The notes below the pieces were generated by a model. The model did not search any database. It saw nothing but the letters and a program-made list of their open reading frames with translations, and was not told the origin of the DNA. The position numbers and the translations under genes were made by a program. This document shows positions 22,570 through 34,120 of a stretch of 64,000 nucleotides of DNA, in pieces; positions within the stretch are counted from its first letter, which is position 1, and each line of letters opens with the position of its first letter. Origin of the DNA: Erodium maritimum (Eukaryota; Streptophyta; Magnoliopsida; Geraniales; Geraniaceae); the NCBI GenBank assembly GCA_963921825.1, contig OY997594.1, positions 10,111,001 to 10,175,000 on the forward strand. Reading direction: 5' to 3'.

Positions 22570-24650
22570 ATGCCATTTGTTTTTTGCGCGAAAGTTGTAA
22601 CTGTATTAAATTTATATCAGAACATCGATGTTCGTTAGGGAGTAAGCTCTCGACCACTAAGGTTAGACAAAAAGAGCAATGGATCATTGAACCCTTTTCC
22701 ACTAGAACCGTCATAGAAGATATTTGAAAGCCATATAGGCAAGGACATAATACGAAAAGGGAGAAGGGGAGCCGAAAATCAGAGATCTCAACAACAGTGA
22801 TGGTGGGAGGCAAAGCATCTGCATGGGACCCCTCCTAGGGCCAGTCCCCGATACTCATCCATCCTCTCATTCTTCCTAGCGGGGCTGCTTCCCTGCCCTG
22901 ACCTGCTCCTCCCGAGGTGCTCTAGCTGATGCCCTCTTTAGTGCTCTAGTGCCCTCACCATGTACCCCAATTGGTGTCGGAGCTTCAGCTTCCTTTCTTC
23001 CCAGGCCCTCACGCGCTTCACCACCTAATTCACAAAAGAGCGATGGTGGCCCCCCCAAAATCGAGCTAGCATGGGACTGACCGGTTTCAAATCAGGTAGT
23101 ACCCCGAGTCCCTAGACTAGGAGGCACGGAGCCTGTGGAAACCCGGGGGGCTATCAAGAGCCAAGGTTCCTTTAGGGGCGACGCCCTAGTTGACCGGTCA
23201 ACATCTCCCCAGTTTGTCGCATAGGCCTTGACCTTCTTATCCCCCTTATACTCTAGCAGGGAGGAACTAAACCGCGGGGGCCTTTGACTGCCCACATGCA
23301 CTCCTTTAAAACATGGTCGAGTCGGCCACAGTTGTAGCAGAAGCTCGGAAGCTTAGAGTAGGCGAGTTCAACGTGAATCGGTTCAGGGAACTCCTTGAAC
23401 AGAAGGACCAGTCCCTTTCAGAGTGGTTTCTCGAGGAGGTGCCAGAATCGAACTTCGACAATTTCTCCCCAACACATGCCTCATTGGTCATATGGGACAT
23501 CCACACACGCTCCAAGAGTGTCCTTAATGGAGGCACCCGTTTCCCGAGTCCTTACCAGAGGCGACAGACCCCTTACGTGCGCCCACAATGCACTCGGTCA
23601 AAAGCAGGCATCTCTCGAGCACATGGATCCAGATCACCGAGAAGTAGGGCCCGACCGTCAAATCACCAGAGCTCATTTCCTCGGACCCACGCCCAAGCCT
23701 CAGAGGACCGGAAGTAAAAACCAAAGAGCCCCGGCCCTAGGTCCTTAATCACGAGACCCTCAGCAGCCTTCCCCCATGCGTTTGTAATGATACGCAGAAG
23801 AGTATCCTTACAAGGGGTCTTTGTAGACCACAGTTTCCTCATCATCCCCCATTGCTGGCGGGCAATGACCGTCGATGTTGCGCGGGAAGATGAGACCAAT
23901 ACCCTGAAGATCCGAGACCAAATCAACCGAGGGCGGAGCGACTTCCTCCATATCCAAGTGTCGTTATCGATCCCGCGTCATTCCTCTCAGAGTAGTAAGA
24001 CACGCCGGGATGAATGGGATCTTATCCTGATTGGGGAGGCACCAGGCTAACCCCAGAGCCACCATTTTCGTTCAAAAGCTCCCCCATCGGAGCCTTCCCC
24101 TTGGTCGGATCTCGCTGCATCGGCGGTGCCCTACTAGGGCTAGAGGCTGACGCAGCCACAACCCTACCCCATGCATCCGGACTGGGGTAAATAAGGCCAG
24201 GCTCGTGCCGCGAGGGTGAAGAAACCCTAGTCGTCACTCTGCCATGGAGAGGATCTAACAGCAGCTTAACCCTAGGAACCGCGCCACCCTGGTGGGGGAC
24301 AACCAGATCAAGGTTATGGTTGTTGTGTGGGGCCGACGAACTAGGGTTTGGAGAGGGTAGGGCTAGAAGGCCCTTACTTGCAAGGGAAGTAACCGTGGGA
24401 CGTCATATGGAGACGAACCTCCCACGTCTCGGCTTGGATGTCGGGGCCAGGGAGGCTGGTCCCAAGGAGAAGGAGACCCCACCTGAGGCTTCTCCCAGAT
24501 AAGGGAGAATCAGAGTCGGCAACATAGACGGAGCGGTAGATAGAGCCCGAATCGGCTTGGGTTTTCTCCGCCAAAGCTCGTATCCCCAGCACCGTGGTCG
24601 GTCTGTAGGGGACAAGGTAGTGCAAGGAAATCATCACCAGTAGAAGCGAC
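22570..24650 (-). pseudogene. LINE ORF1 remnant (DUF4283-like domain plus CCHC zinc knuckle)
   Basis: Read leftward, 23663-23926 gives a segment resembling the DUF4283 domain of plant L1 ORF1 proteins (hydrophobic block LFGFYFRSSEAWAWV, about 23670-23760). Further on, 23298-23339 encodes an intact zinc knuckle CYNCGRLDHVLKEC in a different frame. The region is GC-rich, broken by frameshifts and stops, and has no reverse transcriptase downstream, so it is a decayed or internally deleted element. ORFs beyond the knuckle (23092-23301 minus) are probably its C-terminal tail. It lies directly upstream of the receptor kinase promoter. Confidence 0.6.
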
Positions 24651-24659
24651 GACAACAAC

Positions 24660-25304
24660 CAAATATGGTCACACCATATTTGTTTACTAGATGAACAAGA
24701 TATTATTAGAATTAATGGTTGTTAATAAAATTGATTAAGAGACTAATGGAATAATAAAAATAGAAAATAAAGAAAAATAATTATATAAATAATTAAAATA
24801 AATTAGGAAAAAACAATATAATCCATAAAAATAAAAATAAAATCTAATTTTTATAACAAAATATATATTTTATATATATTTAAAAAAACCTAATGAAAAA
24901 ATAGATTTATATATTTTTAGAAATAAAATTAGAAAATAGATTTAGAAATAAAAAATAATAAGAATTAGATGTTATTAAAAACATATTTTATGGGTTTTAA
25001 ATAAGAGTAGAGAAGGTTTAGCATTTGAATGGTAGGAGGCTGTAAATTTTGATAACAATTTAGGGCAATTTCAGCATTTCAGATAAATGAACAACAAAAA
25101 CGGATGAAATTGGATGAAAATATGGATGACATAACCAGTTGTATAAGTTAGGATAGATATTTTATACTTCTAAAGGTTAGTGTTGGCATTCGAAAAACAT
25201 GTATGTGATAGGAATAAACATATAATTTATCTTATTTCTAAAATTATTTTATATAAAATTCGAGATATTCTAACCTTAAACAAATTACCTAAAATAAATG
25301 ACAT
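24660..25304. other. Very AT-rich intergenic DNA
   Basis: Almost pure A/T sequence between two LINE remnants; no gene or RNA seen. Confidence 0.5.
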
Positions 25305-26285
25305 TTTTTTTAGGGAAATGATAAGTTTATTTAAATATCGGCAATGATGATAGTTTGAAGAGGCTCGGGGATATGGCCCCCGGACCAATTCCAGACAGGT
25401 GAGGAACAAGCCGCTCTGGCAAGCCAGTGAGCTGCTTTGTTCGTTGTCCGCTTTACAAAGACGAGTTGCACGTACTCGAGTTGTTCTAAGAGAGAGATAC
25501 AATCTGTGATGATTGTCCCTAAAGGAGAAAGTAGCCGTCCTCCTTTCCTGATCATATCCACTATGATCTTACAGTCACTTCGCACTGTCGCCCGTTGTTG
25601 TGGGTGTTGTAGGAGCCAAGTCAACGCCTCCCTGATTGCATAGGCCTCCACTAATCCCGGATTCTGAGGGCCATGAAAGGATGCTGACCGGGCCCCCGTG
25701 AGACATCCCTGATAATCCCTACATATCCAACATGTCCCCATCAAATTCACCGCTACAAAGAGTGCTCCATCCGTATTTACTGCCCACTCCCCCGGGGCCG
25801 GATGTTCCCATGTCTGTGCCGCCCTTTTCTGGGCATGATCCGACCGTGTCTGAGCCTGTTGCTTCCGTTTCATAGCTTCCATCCAACCTGCTTGTAAATG
25901 AAACGCTCTTTGGAAAATGGATGCCGATGTTTGTGACGTCTGCTCCCACACCACCTTGTTCCTGGCTTTCCATATCTCCCATAATATGCACCCTATTAGG
26001 CCTCCACAAGCCGGGGGGTTGCTGCTTAGCGTTCGCTGCAGCCATTCTGAGATAGTTTGCGCGTCTTGGGGAGTCGGTAGGCCCGATTTTGACCAGCACT
26101 CCGCCGCCACCGGACTGTAAACTAGGAGATGGAGAGCCGATTCGTCTGCCCCATCACAGGCCGGGCACGTCGCCTCCATTGCCACATGTCTCCTTCTAAG
26201 ATTGACTGCGGCCTGAAGACATCCGGAGCACGTTCTCCACAGGAACGTCCTCACCTTAGGAATTATTATATAGATAAACATTTTT
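25305..26285 (-). pseudogene. LINE D 3' part: zf-RVT and RNase H-like domains
   Basis: An open frame of 316 codons (25331-26281) carries the zinc-binding end of a non-LTR reverse transcriptase (IPKVRTFLWRTC, then CPACDGADESALHLL) and a plant LINE RNase H domain. The RNase H keeps VNTDGAL, GLVEAYAIREAL, VRSDCKIIVDMI and TTNKAAHWLARAA, so the acidic residues D-E-D appear intact. Upstream reverse transcriptase and endonuclease are absent, so the copy is 5'-truncated. A short A-run (about 25306-25313 on the minus strand) follows the stop, consistent with the LINE 3' end. It is unusually well preserved compared with the other LINE pieces here and could be one of the younger copies. Confidence 0.8.
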
Positions 26286-26384
26286 AATAGAAATTAAAAT
26301 ATTATTTAAATTAATATTTAAAACTGAAATTACATTAATGCATGCATAAATATTTGTTCTTCTCCAAGATTATACAAAATACGC

Positions 26385-26625
26385 TTGATGAGATTTTTCT
26401 TTAGATGGTGGTGAATGGTATCATAATGAAAACAGTTATGGATATCCCGAATTACGAAAATGTCCAGAGGCAGCCCATGGTGGATTATGTGGAGTGGTAC
26501 TAACAAAGCTTGAAGGTCGTCTTCAAACTCGTGGTAAGTTTTGTATTCTTCACATACATCCTCAACTATCATATTGTGCATTATGATGCAAACAATTGTT
26601 AGTTTGAGTGCAACCCGTGAAGGTG
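26385..26625 (-). pseudogene. PIF/Harbinger transposase C-terminal fragment
   Basis: The frame 26330-26719 contains TIVCIIMHNMIVEDV, the conserved C-terminal block of HARBI1-like transposases, then a tail resembling the usual histidine-rich end (HHHLKKNLIKRI). The N-terminal part of the frame does not resemble the family. Only a fragment of an element remains. Confidence 0.65.
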
Positions 26626-26719
26626 TCATCTCAAGGGAGGTGGAAACCCTAATCAGGCTTAGAGGAGTCATGGAGACCCGATGCTGCTCGTCCATGACCC
26701 GAGAAGCCTCTATCACCAA

Positions 26720-27347
26720 GGACTCAAGAGCATCCTTGAGTGACGACTGATTCTAAGATGATAACGGAATGGGAGAGGGAACCTTAGATAGGTACCCCCG
26801 TTTCGGTTTGGCTGGCACAAACGCCATCAAGGAGATACTTGGGGAGATGATGATCAACACAAACTTCTCCATGGTTGCTTGTTCAACCAGATTGACCAAT
26901 ACCTAGATTAACACAAAGGAGAGGGTTTGGGGTTCCTCTTCCTTAGAGATTTAATCGGTCAAACAACCTCAGAAGAAAGACATGAGGGCATGATGATGCT
27001 TAGTGGATTAGTGTCCACCATTGGTGGAGTGGACGACGGTGTAGGTGTGGAGGCGGCAGGAGCAACCGACATCAGTAGGTGGCTAGGGCTAAGGCTAAAG
27101 AGATTCTCTAGAGGAGAGGCACATGAGAACGTGGAGAAACATAGTTACCTTGTACTTGCTCATACTCGAATACATAGTACGATTAAAACTGATTTCTTTA
27201 TCAGCAAAAATATATAAACTTCTTAAAGTATTTCTTTAAAGTATATTTGGAAGAAGGAAAAAATGACAAAATTTTCTTGGTCGGGAAGACTTAAAACGTG
27301 TACTCTTTAAAAGTATGAAAACTCATGTATCATTTTTTCCTAATAGA
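26720..27347. other. Intergenic DNA
   Basis: Short ORFs only (for example 26927-27217 plus, 96 codons), none recognised. Probably old repeat sequence. Confidence 0.35.
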
Positions 27348-27359
27348 AAAAATGTATTT

Positions 27360-28129
27360 TTTTAAACGACGACGAGGTAATTGCATCAATCATGCCAATC
27401 AAAAGTTACACAAAGGTCCAAGACCTTGGGTTCTTGAATATATCTAGGACTCCCGTAGGTGACCCGACGCTCTTGGACCCAATAAGATAGTCTAATTTCC
27501 ATCTCAAACAAAAAGATATAATTCAAACGTCCTACCAGTAGAATGACCAAAGTACTAAATAGAAAGAACAAACAAAAACAAACAAGTTAACATAAAGACG
27601 AACATAAGAAAATATAGAGCCTGCGATCTTGTTGTCTAGAGCAGTCTAGGATGCTTCACACGAAGGAAATCGATCGTTATGTCATCTTGGAATGCCATCG
27701 GGGCAAGCTGACCTAGGGTGTCTTGGAACGATACACCATCTTGTCATCCCAACTCTTGGATCCCAACCCCACTATCAAGTAGCTCCCGATCCTGTTTCAG
27801 TCAATTTCCATCTGGAAAGGGGTTGTGGAGAGATCTCGTGCATGACATCAGTCAGTTGTTGCTCAAAAGGAGGAGGAGGAGGTGATGTTGGTGCTCGATC
27901 AAGAGGTATGGTGGGAGAACGGATCCCCTGAAAGTTTTTTCACCGGTTGTTTTAAGAAGGCATCCGGATCATAAGCAGCATAGAAGATGAGGGTCTATTG
28001 CAGTGGTGGAGGTGATAGGTGGAACGAGAACCGAACCAGAGACTACAAACGACAATGAAATAAAAACCCACATGAGGGAGAAAGAGAGGGTGGTGACATG
28101 CTTTCGTTCATACGCATAGAATTTCTTTT
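27360..28129 (-). mobile_element. Retroposon E, flanked by a 12-bp target duplication
   Basis: AAAAATGTATTT occurs at 27348-27359 and again at 28130-28141. Between them lies a 770-bp insert whose left end is a T-run (an A-tail on the minus strand), which is how a LINE-mobilised copy looks. The 3' tail contains the family motif (reverse complement of GGGTCACCTACGGG at 27452-27465). The 5' part is pyrimidine-rich with no recognised domain. The element may be non-autonomous or derived from a LINE ORF1. Confidence 0.7.
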
Positions 28130-28141
28130 AAAAATGTATTT

Positions 28142-28979
28142 CAAGATTTACTTAAATGACAAATGACCTTAAATATTAATGAGTTACTATTCTACTTTTT
28201 TTAGAACAAATAAAATTTTTTATTACCACGAAAAGGAGACAATGTTACATGTTTGATCATATACTAGGTCTTACAATAACTCAGCAACATTATAACATCG
28301 AGGGAGAAAGAGATTTGTAGCTACTATTCTACGTAGTAAGCTTCGGTCAAAATTAGAGAACAAATAAGTTTCCATCACAAAAAGATTATTACATGTGATA
28401 TTTAAGTGGACATAGTTGAACTTGAAGTCGTGAATTGGAGCAACAAATGCCAACTCCCACACGTTGAATCAGTGTGGGTCCCATATTAAGAACTTCTTGT
28501 CTTCCTCCCTTAAATACGTTCTTATCTTACTCTCCTTCCCTAACGCCATGCTTCAGCTTCTCCTTCTTATAGAAGTAAAGCCAATCAAACCGAATAAAAA
28601 TTATGCACTTTCCATTTAGATATATAAGTTATTTAATCATGTGTGATGGTTCTGATTATAAGAAAACTATTATTAATGTGAACTATAAATATATATAATT
28701 AATATTTTTTTACTACACCTATTTTCCTAAAAAAAATGCTCTTTATAGAAGCTGTCGACCTTGGGGCCTCAGGAGGCACGCCGTCAGCAACCACTTCCGT
28801 GGTGCACTGTACGATGATCGGAGCTGGACCTCCACGCCGCCTTCAATCACGGGCCATGTCCCGTCTTCCCGTGCAAGAGGATCTCTTGTCGTCCATGTAC
28901 ATCCGTTCCCGGTGTCGTCATCTGTCGGACACCTCTCAACTCTTCAATTTCCTCCGCTCCTACCATCGCCACTAGGCGG
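28142..28979. other. Intergenic DNA
   Basis: AT-rich with a GC-richer stretch from 28736 that may be the start of the LINE C 5' region. The 79-codon ORF at 28736-28975 is not recognised. Confidence 0.35.
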
Positions 28980-29452
28980 GTGTGGCCGCCCCGCTCGAGG
29001 CAGATCTTCCCTATTCAAGACACACCACATCTAGAGATACTCTCTGACTCGTCTCTATATAATCTTGTGCACCGTCGGGAGGAATCGACGACATCACCTT
29101 CACCATTTGTGGTAGGGGATGTCATCATTATTCCTCGCCCATCACACCAGGAACCCCCTTACCCTAGAATTTTCCCTACCAACATATTACCACTACAAGT
29201 AGGGAACATACATATTAGAATGGATACTTGGACTGCATTGCGACGCCATAAATGAAATCGGGATCAAGGACCCGGGACAACCGCACCCCAAAATCGTACT
29301 CCTCTTTGTCACCGCCTCCATCTCTAGGAGACCCACACCGAGGGCCTCCCCTCCCCCAATTGTTTCCATCATACCAAGGCACGACCACCAAGGGCCTCCA
29401 CTTCACCTAAAGGAACGGAACTGTACGGCCAAACCCAGATACCAAGCCAACT
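28980..29452 (+). pseudogene. Probable 5' part of LINE C (ORF1 end)
   Basis: GC-richer DNA directly ahead of the LINE C endonuclease start. The ORF 28980-29255 (91 codons) shows no domain I can name. Position alone suggests the tail of ORF1 or the spacer between the two LINE ORFs. Confidence 0.35.
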
Positions 29453-30170
29453 ATGAGTATTATCGCGTGGAACTGCCAAGGAGTAGCTTCCGATAAAAAT
29501 TTGCAACATCTAAAGATCCTCATCAACATTCACCACCCACAGTACTATTCCTTTCGGAAACAATGCAAGCGACGCCGGATACTGCCCTTATCATACGAAA
29601 TCTAGGCTTCCAAACGACATTTGGGTCCCGCCCCTCATGGGGTATAAGGGTGGACTGGCCCTCTTAAGGGGACCAAACGTCACGGTGATTGTCCGTGATA
29701 TTGACCAACGGTATATTGATACCACGATCACTATATCGGTATGAGATCCTTTCCGATTGACTCGGGTCTATGGCAAACCCATCGAAGCTGCCACCATCAT
29801 ATGTGGACGAAACTGTGAAATCTTGGGGAACATGATAGGCGACGATGGATCCTCATTTGGGACTTCAACGCTATAATATCATAGGCGGAACATAGGGGTG
29901 GACGATCATATCCACATTCCCTCATCACGGAATTCCAAGAGGCTCTTAAGGACATTTGAGTGTCTGATATCTTGATGGAAGGGCTTCCTTTCATTTGGTT
30001 TTGAGGACGAACAACAAAACCTAGGAAGAAAACCAAATTGGACCGAGCTTTAGTATCAAGGGAATTGACACGGGAAGTTCCGACCCTCCAGCTACAAAAC
30101 ATGGGGACAATTACGTCGGACCATTACCCGATCCTTCTCACTCTGGCTCCATAAAACAATACGCCCTAGA
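29453..30170 (+). pseudogene. LINE C ORF2, endonuclease domain (broken)
   Basis: Starts MSIIAWNCQGVAS, the hallmark opening of plant L1 ORF2. Despite stops and frameshifts, later blocks of the AP-type endonuclease are readable: ISETMQ-like early motif, WDFNAI near 29858, GGRSYP, KLDRALVSREL near 30035 and SDHYPILL near 30114-30140. These contain the catalytic Asp and His positions of the fold. The domain is interrupted at 30170 by a solo LTR and the reading resumes at 33240. Confidence 0.8.
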
Positions 30171-33100
30171 TGTCACGCCCCAAATCCAGTTTTGACCGGA
30201 TTCGAGACGTGACTCAAGTTGAAGTAAGCTAAAGGATAAACGATCGATAAAAGTGTTCGCATTTCATAAAAAACTCATCAAAGTAAACTAAGTACATGTT
30301 CGAAATCCTCCATGAGTCACAGCTCGCAGAACAATGTAAGATATAAAATGTTTAACATAAAAGAGCAACATAAGTCCAAAACGAATCCCAAAAGGAACTG
30401 AAGCTCCCAAGCCTCGCCCACTCTAGACATCTGGTACTCCTGTAAAATAGTAAGAGAAAATAAAGGGGATGAGCTGACGCTCAGTAGGAAAAATCTTAAT
30501 AACTCCACCTTTAGATCAATACTTAAACTATTCAACGGATATATAAAAGCATAATACTAAGATTAATCAAGTAGTACGAAGGAATAAATTATATAATCAA
30601 AGCAATATTGCATTCTTGAAGATAACCGTAATTTGCACGAGTTTATAAAAGTTCCATAACAAAAAGATAAGAGTAAGATGAGAGTATTTAATATCGTGCC
30701 AACCACTCGCTTTCTCAAGCCTCCGATCCATGAATAGATTTTGGGATCACTTCGATTCCCATAATTCTGATCCACCAGAGTATACATGTCATATCAGATT
30801 TTCCCTCGGTCCAGAGGACGCACATGCATTGGGGCTCCAGAAACAATCCCAAATGGGCGCTTATCATCGGGATTCCCAGAAATGCCTCCAAAGGACCATA
30901 TGTCATAGGGAACCAAGGTAGTGCTCTATGGGGACACACATCCTTGGGTGGAACCTTAGTAACCATCTCTCAAGAAGTAACCCAAATAATATCCCGCAGG
31001 ATCTGCTCATAATCAATCTATATCCCGCAGGATCTACCAATAATCAATAAATATCCCGCAAGATCTGCCAATAATCAATAAATATCCCTCAGGATCTGCC
31101 AATAATCAATAAATATCCCGCAGGATCTGCCAATAATCAATAAATATCCCTCAGGATCTGCCAATAATCAATACTCGTAATACCTAATAAACAATGCCCT
31201 CAGGCTCCAATTCTCAACCCGTATCTCATTGTATCTGTTAAATTCCACCTTTATCACGGCACCGGATTACCCCCCCCCCCCCCCCCCCGGTGTAGTACCG
31301 AACCAAACAAGCAATTCAAACAAGAATAAGAATAAGGGAAAACCATAAATGGGTCACCAATCAACACTCAACAGATCACACTTTCATCACAACCAAGACA
31401 TCCAATACACTCCATACTTACCGTATACTTACCTGTCACGAACCAGCGGTACATCGATCACCTGATTGTGCCCCGTGGCACAACAAGTCATACTCGATCA
31501 TCCGTTCAATCAACAATTATATCAACATAAATACTAAATCAACCAAGTATACATTCAACCAATCAATCATCATGTGAACAAACTAAATAGCATTCAATCA
31601 TACGAGCTAATCTACTTTCATTAGACTCTTAAGTTAACCGAGCAATTAGCAACCAAGCATGTGAACCTAGCACACAACTAATCCGAGAGCTCTTCACAGC
31701 CTCTCTACCAGTAAATCAATTTCCCAAGTATTGAAAGCACACTTCACTAATTGTCATCGTCCTAAACATGCATACTAGACTCATCCATTTATTAGTAATT
31801 GAAATACGATTATTCTAGTTATTCGCATCCTATAGGCAATTCTAGGACCTTTCCGATTTTATTATCCTAATCATGCATACTAAGCGTTAATTAAGAAATT
31901 AAGACTTTCCCTACCTCAAGGTCTTCCTCCCAACACTCTGATGTCACAAACGAGAGTCACCACACCGTTCTTCACACGGGTACCGGCAAGGTCTTCGTTC
32001 TTCAAGCTCTTCGTTCTTCAAGGTCTTGTGGTCTTTGAACACAAAACAACCTTAATTAGGTCCTACTTAACAGTAACAAAGTTCCCCAAAACCCTTCCAA
32101 AAGTTCAGCTCCAAAACAAGATCGAAACGGAGGAAAAACCCTTCAAAAACCCCCAGACTGGTCGGTCACGGACACTGTCACGGAACCGTGACACAGACCC
32201 TCACGGGAGTCGTCACGGAGCCATGACGTGTGCCGTCACGGTCTCCCTCACGGAGCCGTGACGTTTCCCGTCACGGAATCCATCACGGATCCGTGACGCT
32301 CCAGGGCAGATTCGCCCTTCTTCAACCTCCAGCTCATTTTCTCCGAAAATCCACTACCAAACTCCATTTTTAACCATCTCCAACCCTCAAAACAGTCACA
32401 AACCTCCAGAACTCCTCTACCCATGGTAGGAATCAACAAATAAACAAGTTTCCAAGGATTCTCCAAATCAAAATCAAATCAAAACTCCATTTAAATCCAA
32501 AGTCTTCCATCAAAAACCCATCAAAGCTTCTTAGCAACATCATCTAACCTCATTTCAATCAAATCCAACAACTTCTAGCAAACCCAAACCAAAACCCAAG
32601 AGATGAGATGAATGGAAAAGAGATGAAGCTATTCCATTACCTTTAGAAGAGTGAGATGGAGATGATGATGATGAAATGGAGAAGGGAGAGGTAGAATATG
32701 GCTCCAAGTTGCTCCTTTTCCTTAGCTTCTTCTTCAAGACACCATGAGAGCTCCTTTTTCTCTCTTTTCTCTCCCAATTTCGGCTACACCACAAAATGAA
32801 TCAAAATTGGTCTTCCAATTCCATATAAGACCTAGAGGTGGTGAATTACTAAAAGCCCTTTAGATAGATTTCCCTTGGAGGAGCTTTTAAGATGGCAAAG
32901 TGGTCCAAGACCATTCCCTTTTCTCTCTTCTAACCAATAGATGACAAGTGTCCAAGTAGGTCCTCTAGCTTTCCAAATTAATTTCCAGCACCAAAATTAA
33001 TATTGTTTTAGTCGATCAAAAGTCCGATTTTGACCAAATTTGACTTACTTCAATATTACACTTAAATGAATGGAAACGACCCAATTAAGCCAACCGTGAT

Positions 33101-33234
33101 GACGGCTAAGCTCTTTGGGCCCCGGAAAAGCCCCGAGTGACCTCCTGAGTCCTCAGTTGACTTTTCCGGTAGAAAGTCAAACTTGTCTTAAAAGTCACCG
33201 GTTCGATCGGGATCGACCGGGAGCGGTTCTTACA
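30171..33234 (-). mobile_element. Solo LTR (3,064 bp) inserted in LINE C, target duplication CTAGA
   Basis: The sequence begins TGTCACGCCCC and ends GGTTCTTACA, with CTAGA directly on both sides (30166-30170 and 33235-33239). TG...CA ends and an exact 5-bp duplication show one LTR left after recombination between two. Its ends match the LTRs at 52.5-57.5 kb, where a primer binding site shows that the LTR reads on the minus strand, so the same strand is given here. It contains a 31-bp tandem array (30988-31174), a 19-C run (31270-31288) and a cluster of TCACGG/CCGTGA motifs (32161-32297). There is no coding sequence. LTRs this long are found in some Ty3/gypsy lineages such as Tekay/Del. Confidence 0.85.
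30988..31174. repeat. 31-bp tandem repeat, about six copies, inside the solo LTR
   Basis: The unit contains ATCCCGCAGGATCTGCCAAT and repeats at a spacing of 31 bp with a few substitutions. There are no unique spacers between units, so this is a minisatellite. I do not see the array in the related LTRs at 52.5-57.5 kb. Confidence 0.85.
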
Positions 33235-33239
33235 CTAGA

Positions 33240-33621
33240 CAATGAAGTTCATACTCGAATCAAACTGGACGAAGGAACTAAAATGTGGCATGCTCGTCCA
33301 AGGGGCATTGGATGACCCGACAACGTATGGGATCAACAACAGGAATGCTAGCGCAGGAAAGACCCTTCAGCAATAGGGACGTGATGTATACCGTGCTAGG
33401 CTACAACAAATCAAATGGTGCCAGCTCCAAATTTCCAAACTCGATGGACGTAAGGAGAGAGAAGGGGTCAAATGTAGGGAGGCTTTTCAGATTCAGTATG
33501 AGACAACCTTGGCACAAAATGAAGCTTTTTAGAAATAATGAGCCAAGCATCACTGGCTTACAGAGGGAGACGGAAATACAAAATTCTTCCATGAAATATC
33601 CTCTTTTCGTCATTGAATTAA
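33240..33621 (+). pseudogene. LINE C ORF2, linker between endonuclease and reverse transcriptase
   Basis: Frameshifted sequence including HHWLTEGDGNTKFFHEI, the conserved block that lies between endonuclease and reverse transcriptase in plant L1 elements (about 33543-33600). It is cut at 33621 by the MITE. Confidence 0.7.
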
Positions 33622-34111
33622 GGGGTTACTCCATGTCCTAACGCCCAACTTTCAAAAATTGTTAAATCCAAACCCTATACAATTGAAATTGCCATGTAGT
33701 AACGGTCAATTAACTTAAATTGCCAACTGTTTCTAATTTTAAACGGACGTTAACTTGGCTAAGTGAAAAGTCGAGTTTACCCTCAAATATGTTCTTCCTT
33801 CGGACGTTAACTAGGCCTAACTTCATCTCTTCGTGACCTCATCTCTTCATCTCAGCTCTTCGAACTTGATCTCTTTGTGTCCGGGCTTCGAATTTCATCT
33901 CTTCGTGACCTCAGCTCGCCTAAGCTCCATTATAAAATGAGTCACGTGAGACGCACGTGATTCACTGTTCACGGAAACAGTCAATTTAAATAGTACTTTT
34001 TGGTTTTTAATAATTCAGTTTTGAAATTCGTTACTATTTGACAATTTTTCAAAGCTTGGGTGCGGATTTGACAATTAAGTGTAGTAGGGGGTTAGGACAT
34101 GGAGTAACCTC
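33622..34111. mobile_element. MULE-type MITE (490 bp) with 9-bp target duplication
   Basis: The inverted ends share GGTTACTCCATGTCCTAAC over about 20 bases, and the nine bases TTGAATTAA lie on both sides (33613-33621 and 34112-34120). A 9-bp duplication is diagnostic of Mutator-like transposition. No transposase is encoded. It interrupts LINE C ORF2, and the LINE reading continues directly after the second duplication copy. Confidence 0.85.
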
Positions 34112-34120
34112 TTGAATTAA

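Noticed and set aside
25260-26300. Target duplication for LINE D
   Set aside because: AAAAATGT occurs near both ends, but the match breaks after eight bases and the exact 5' border is unclear, so I did not claim it.
30988-31174. Regularly spaced repeats resembling a CRISPR array
   Set aside because: The repeats are contiguous with no unique spacers, lie in a plant LTR and have no cas genes. It is a minisatellite.
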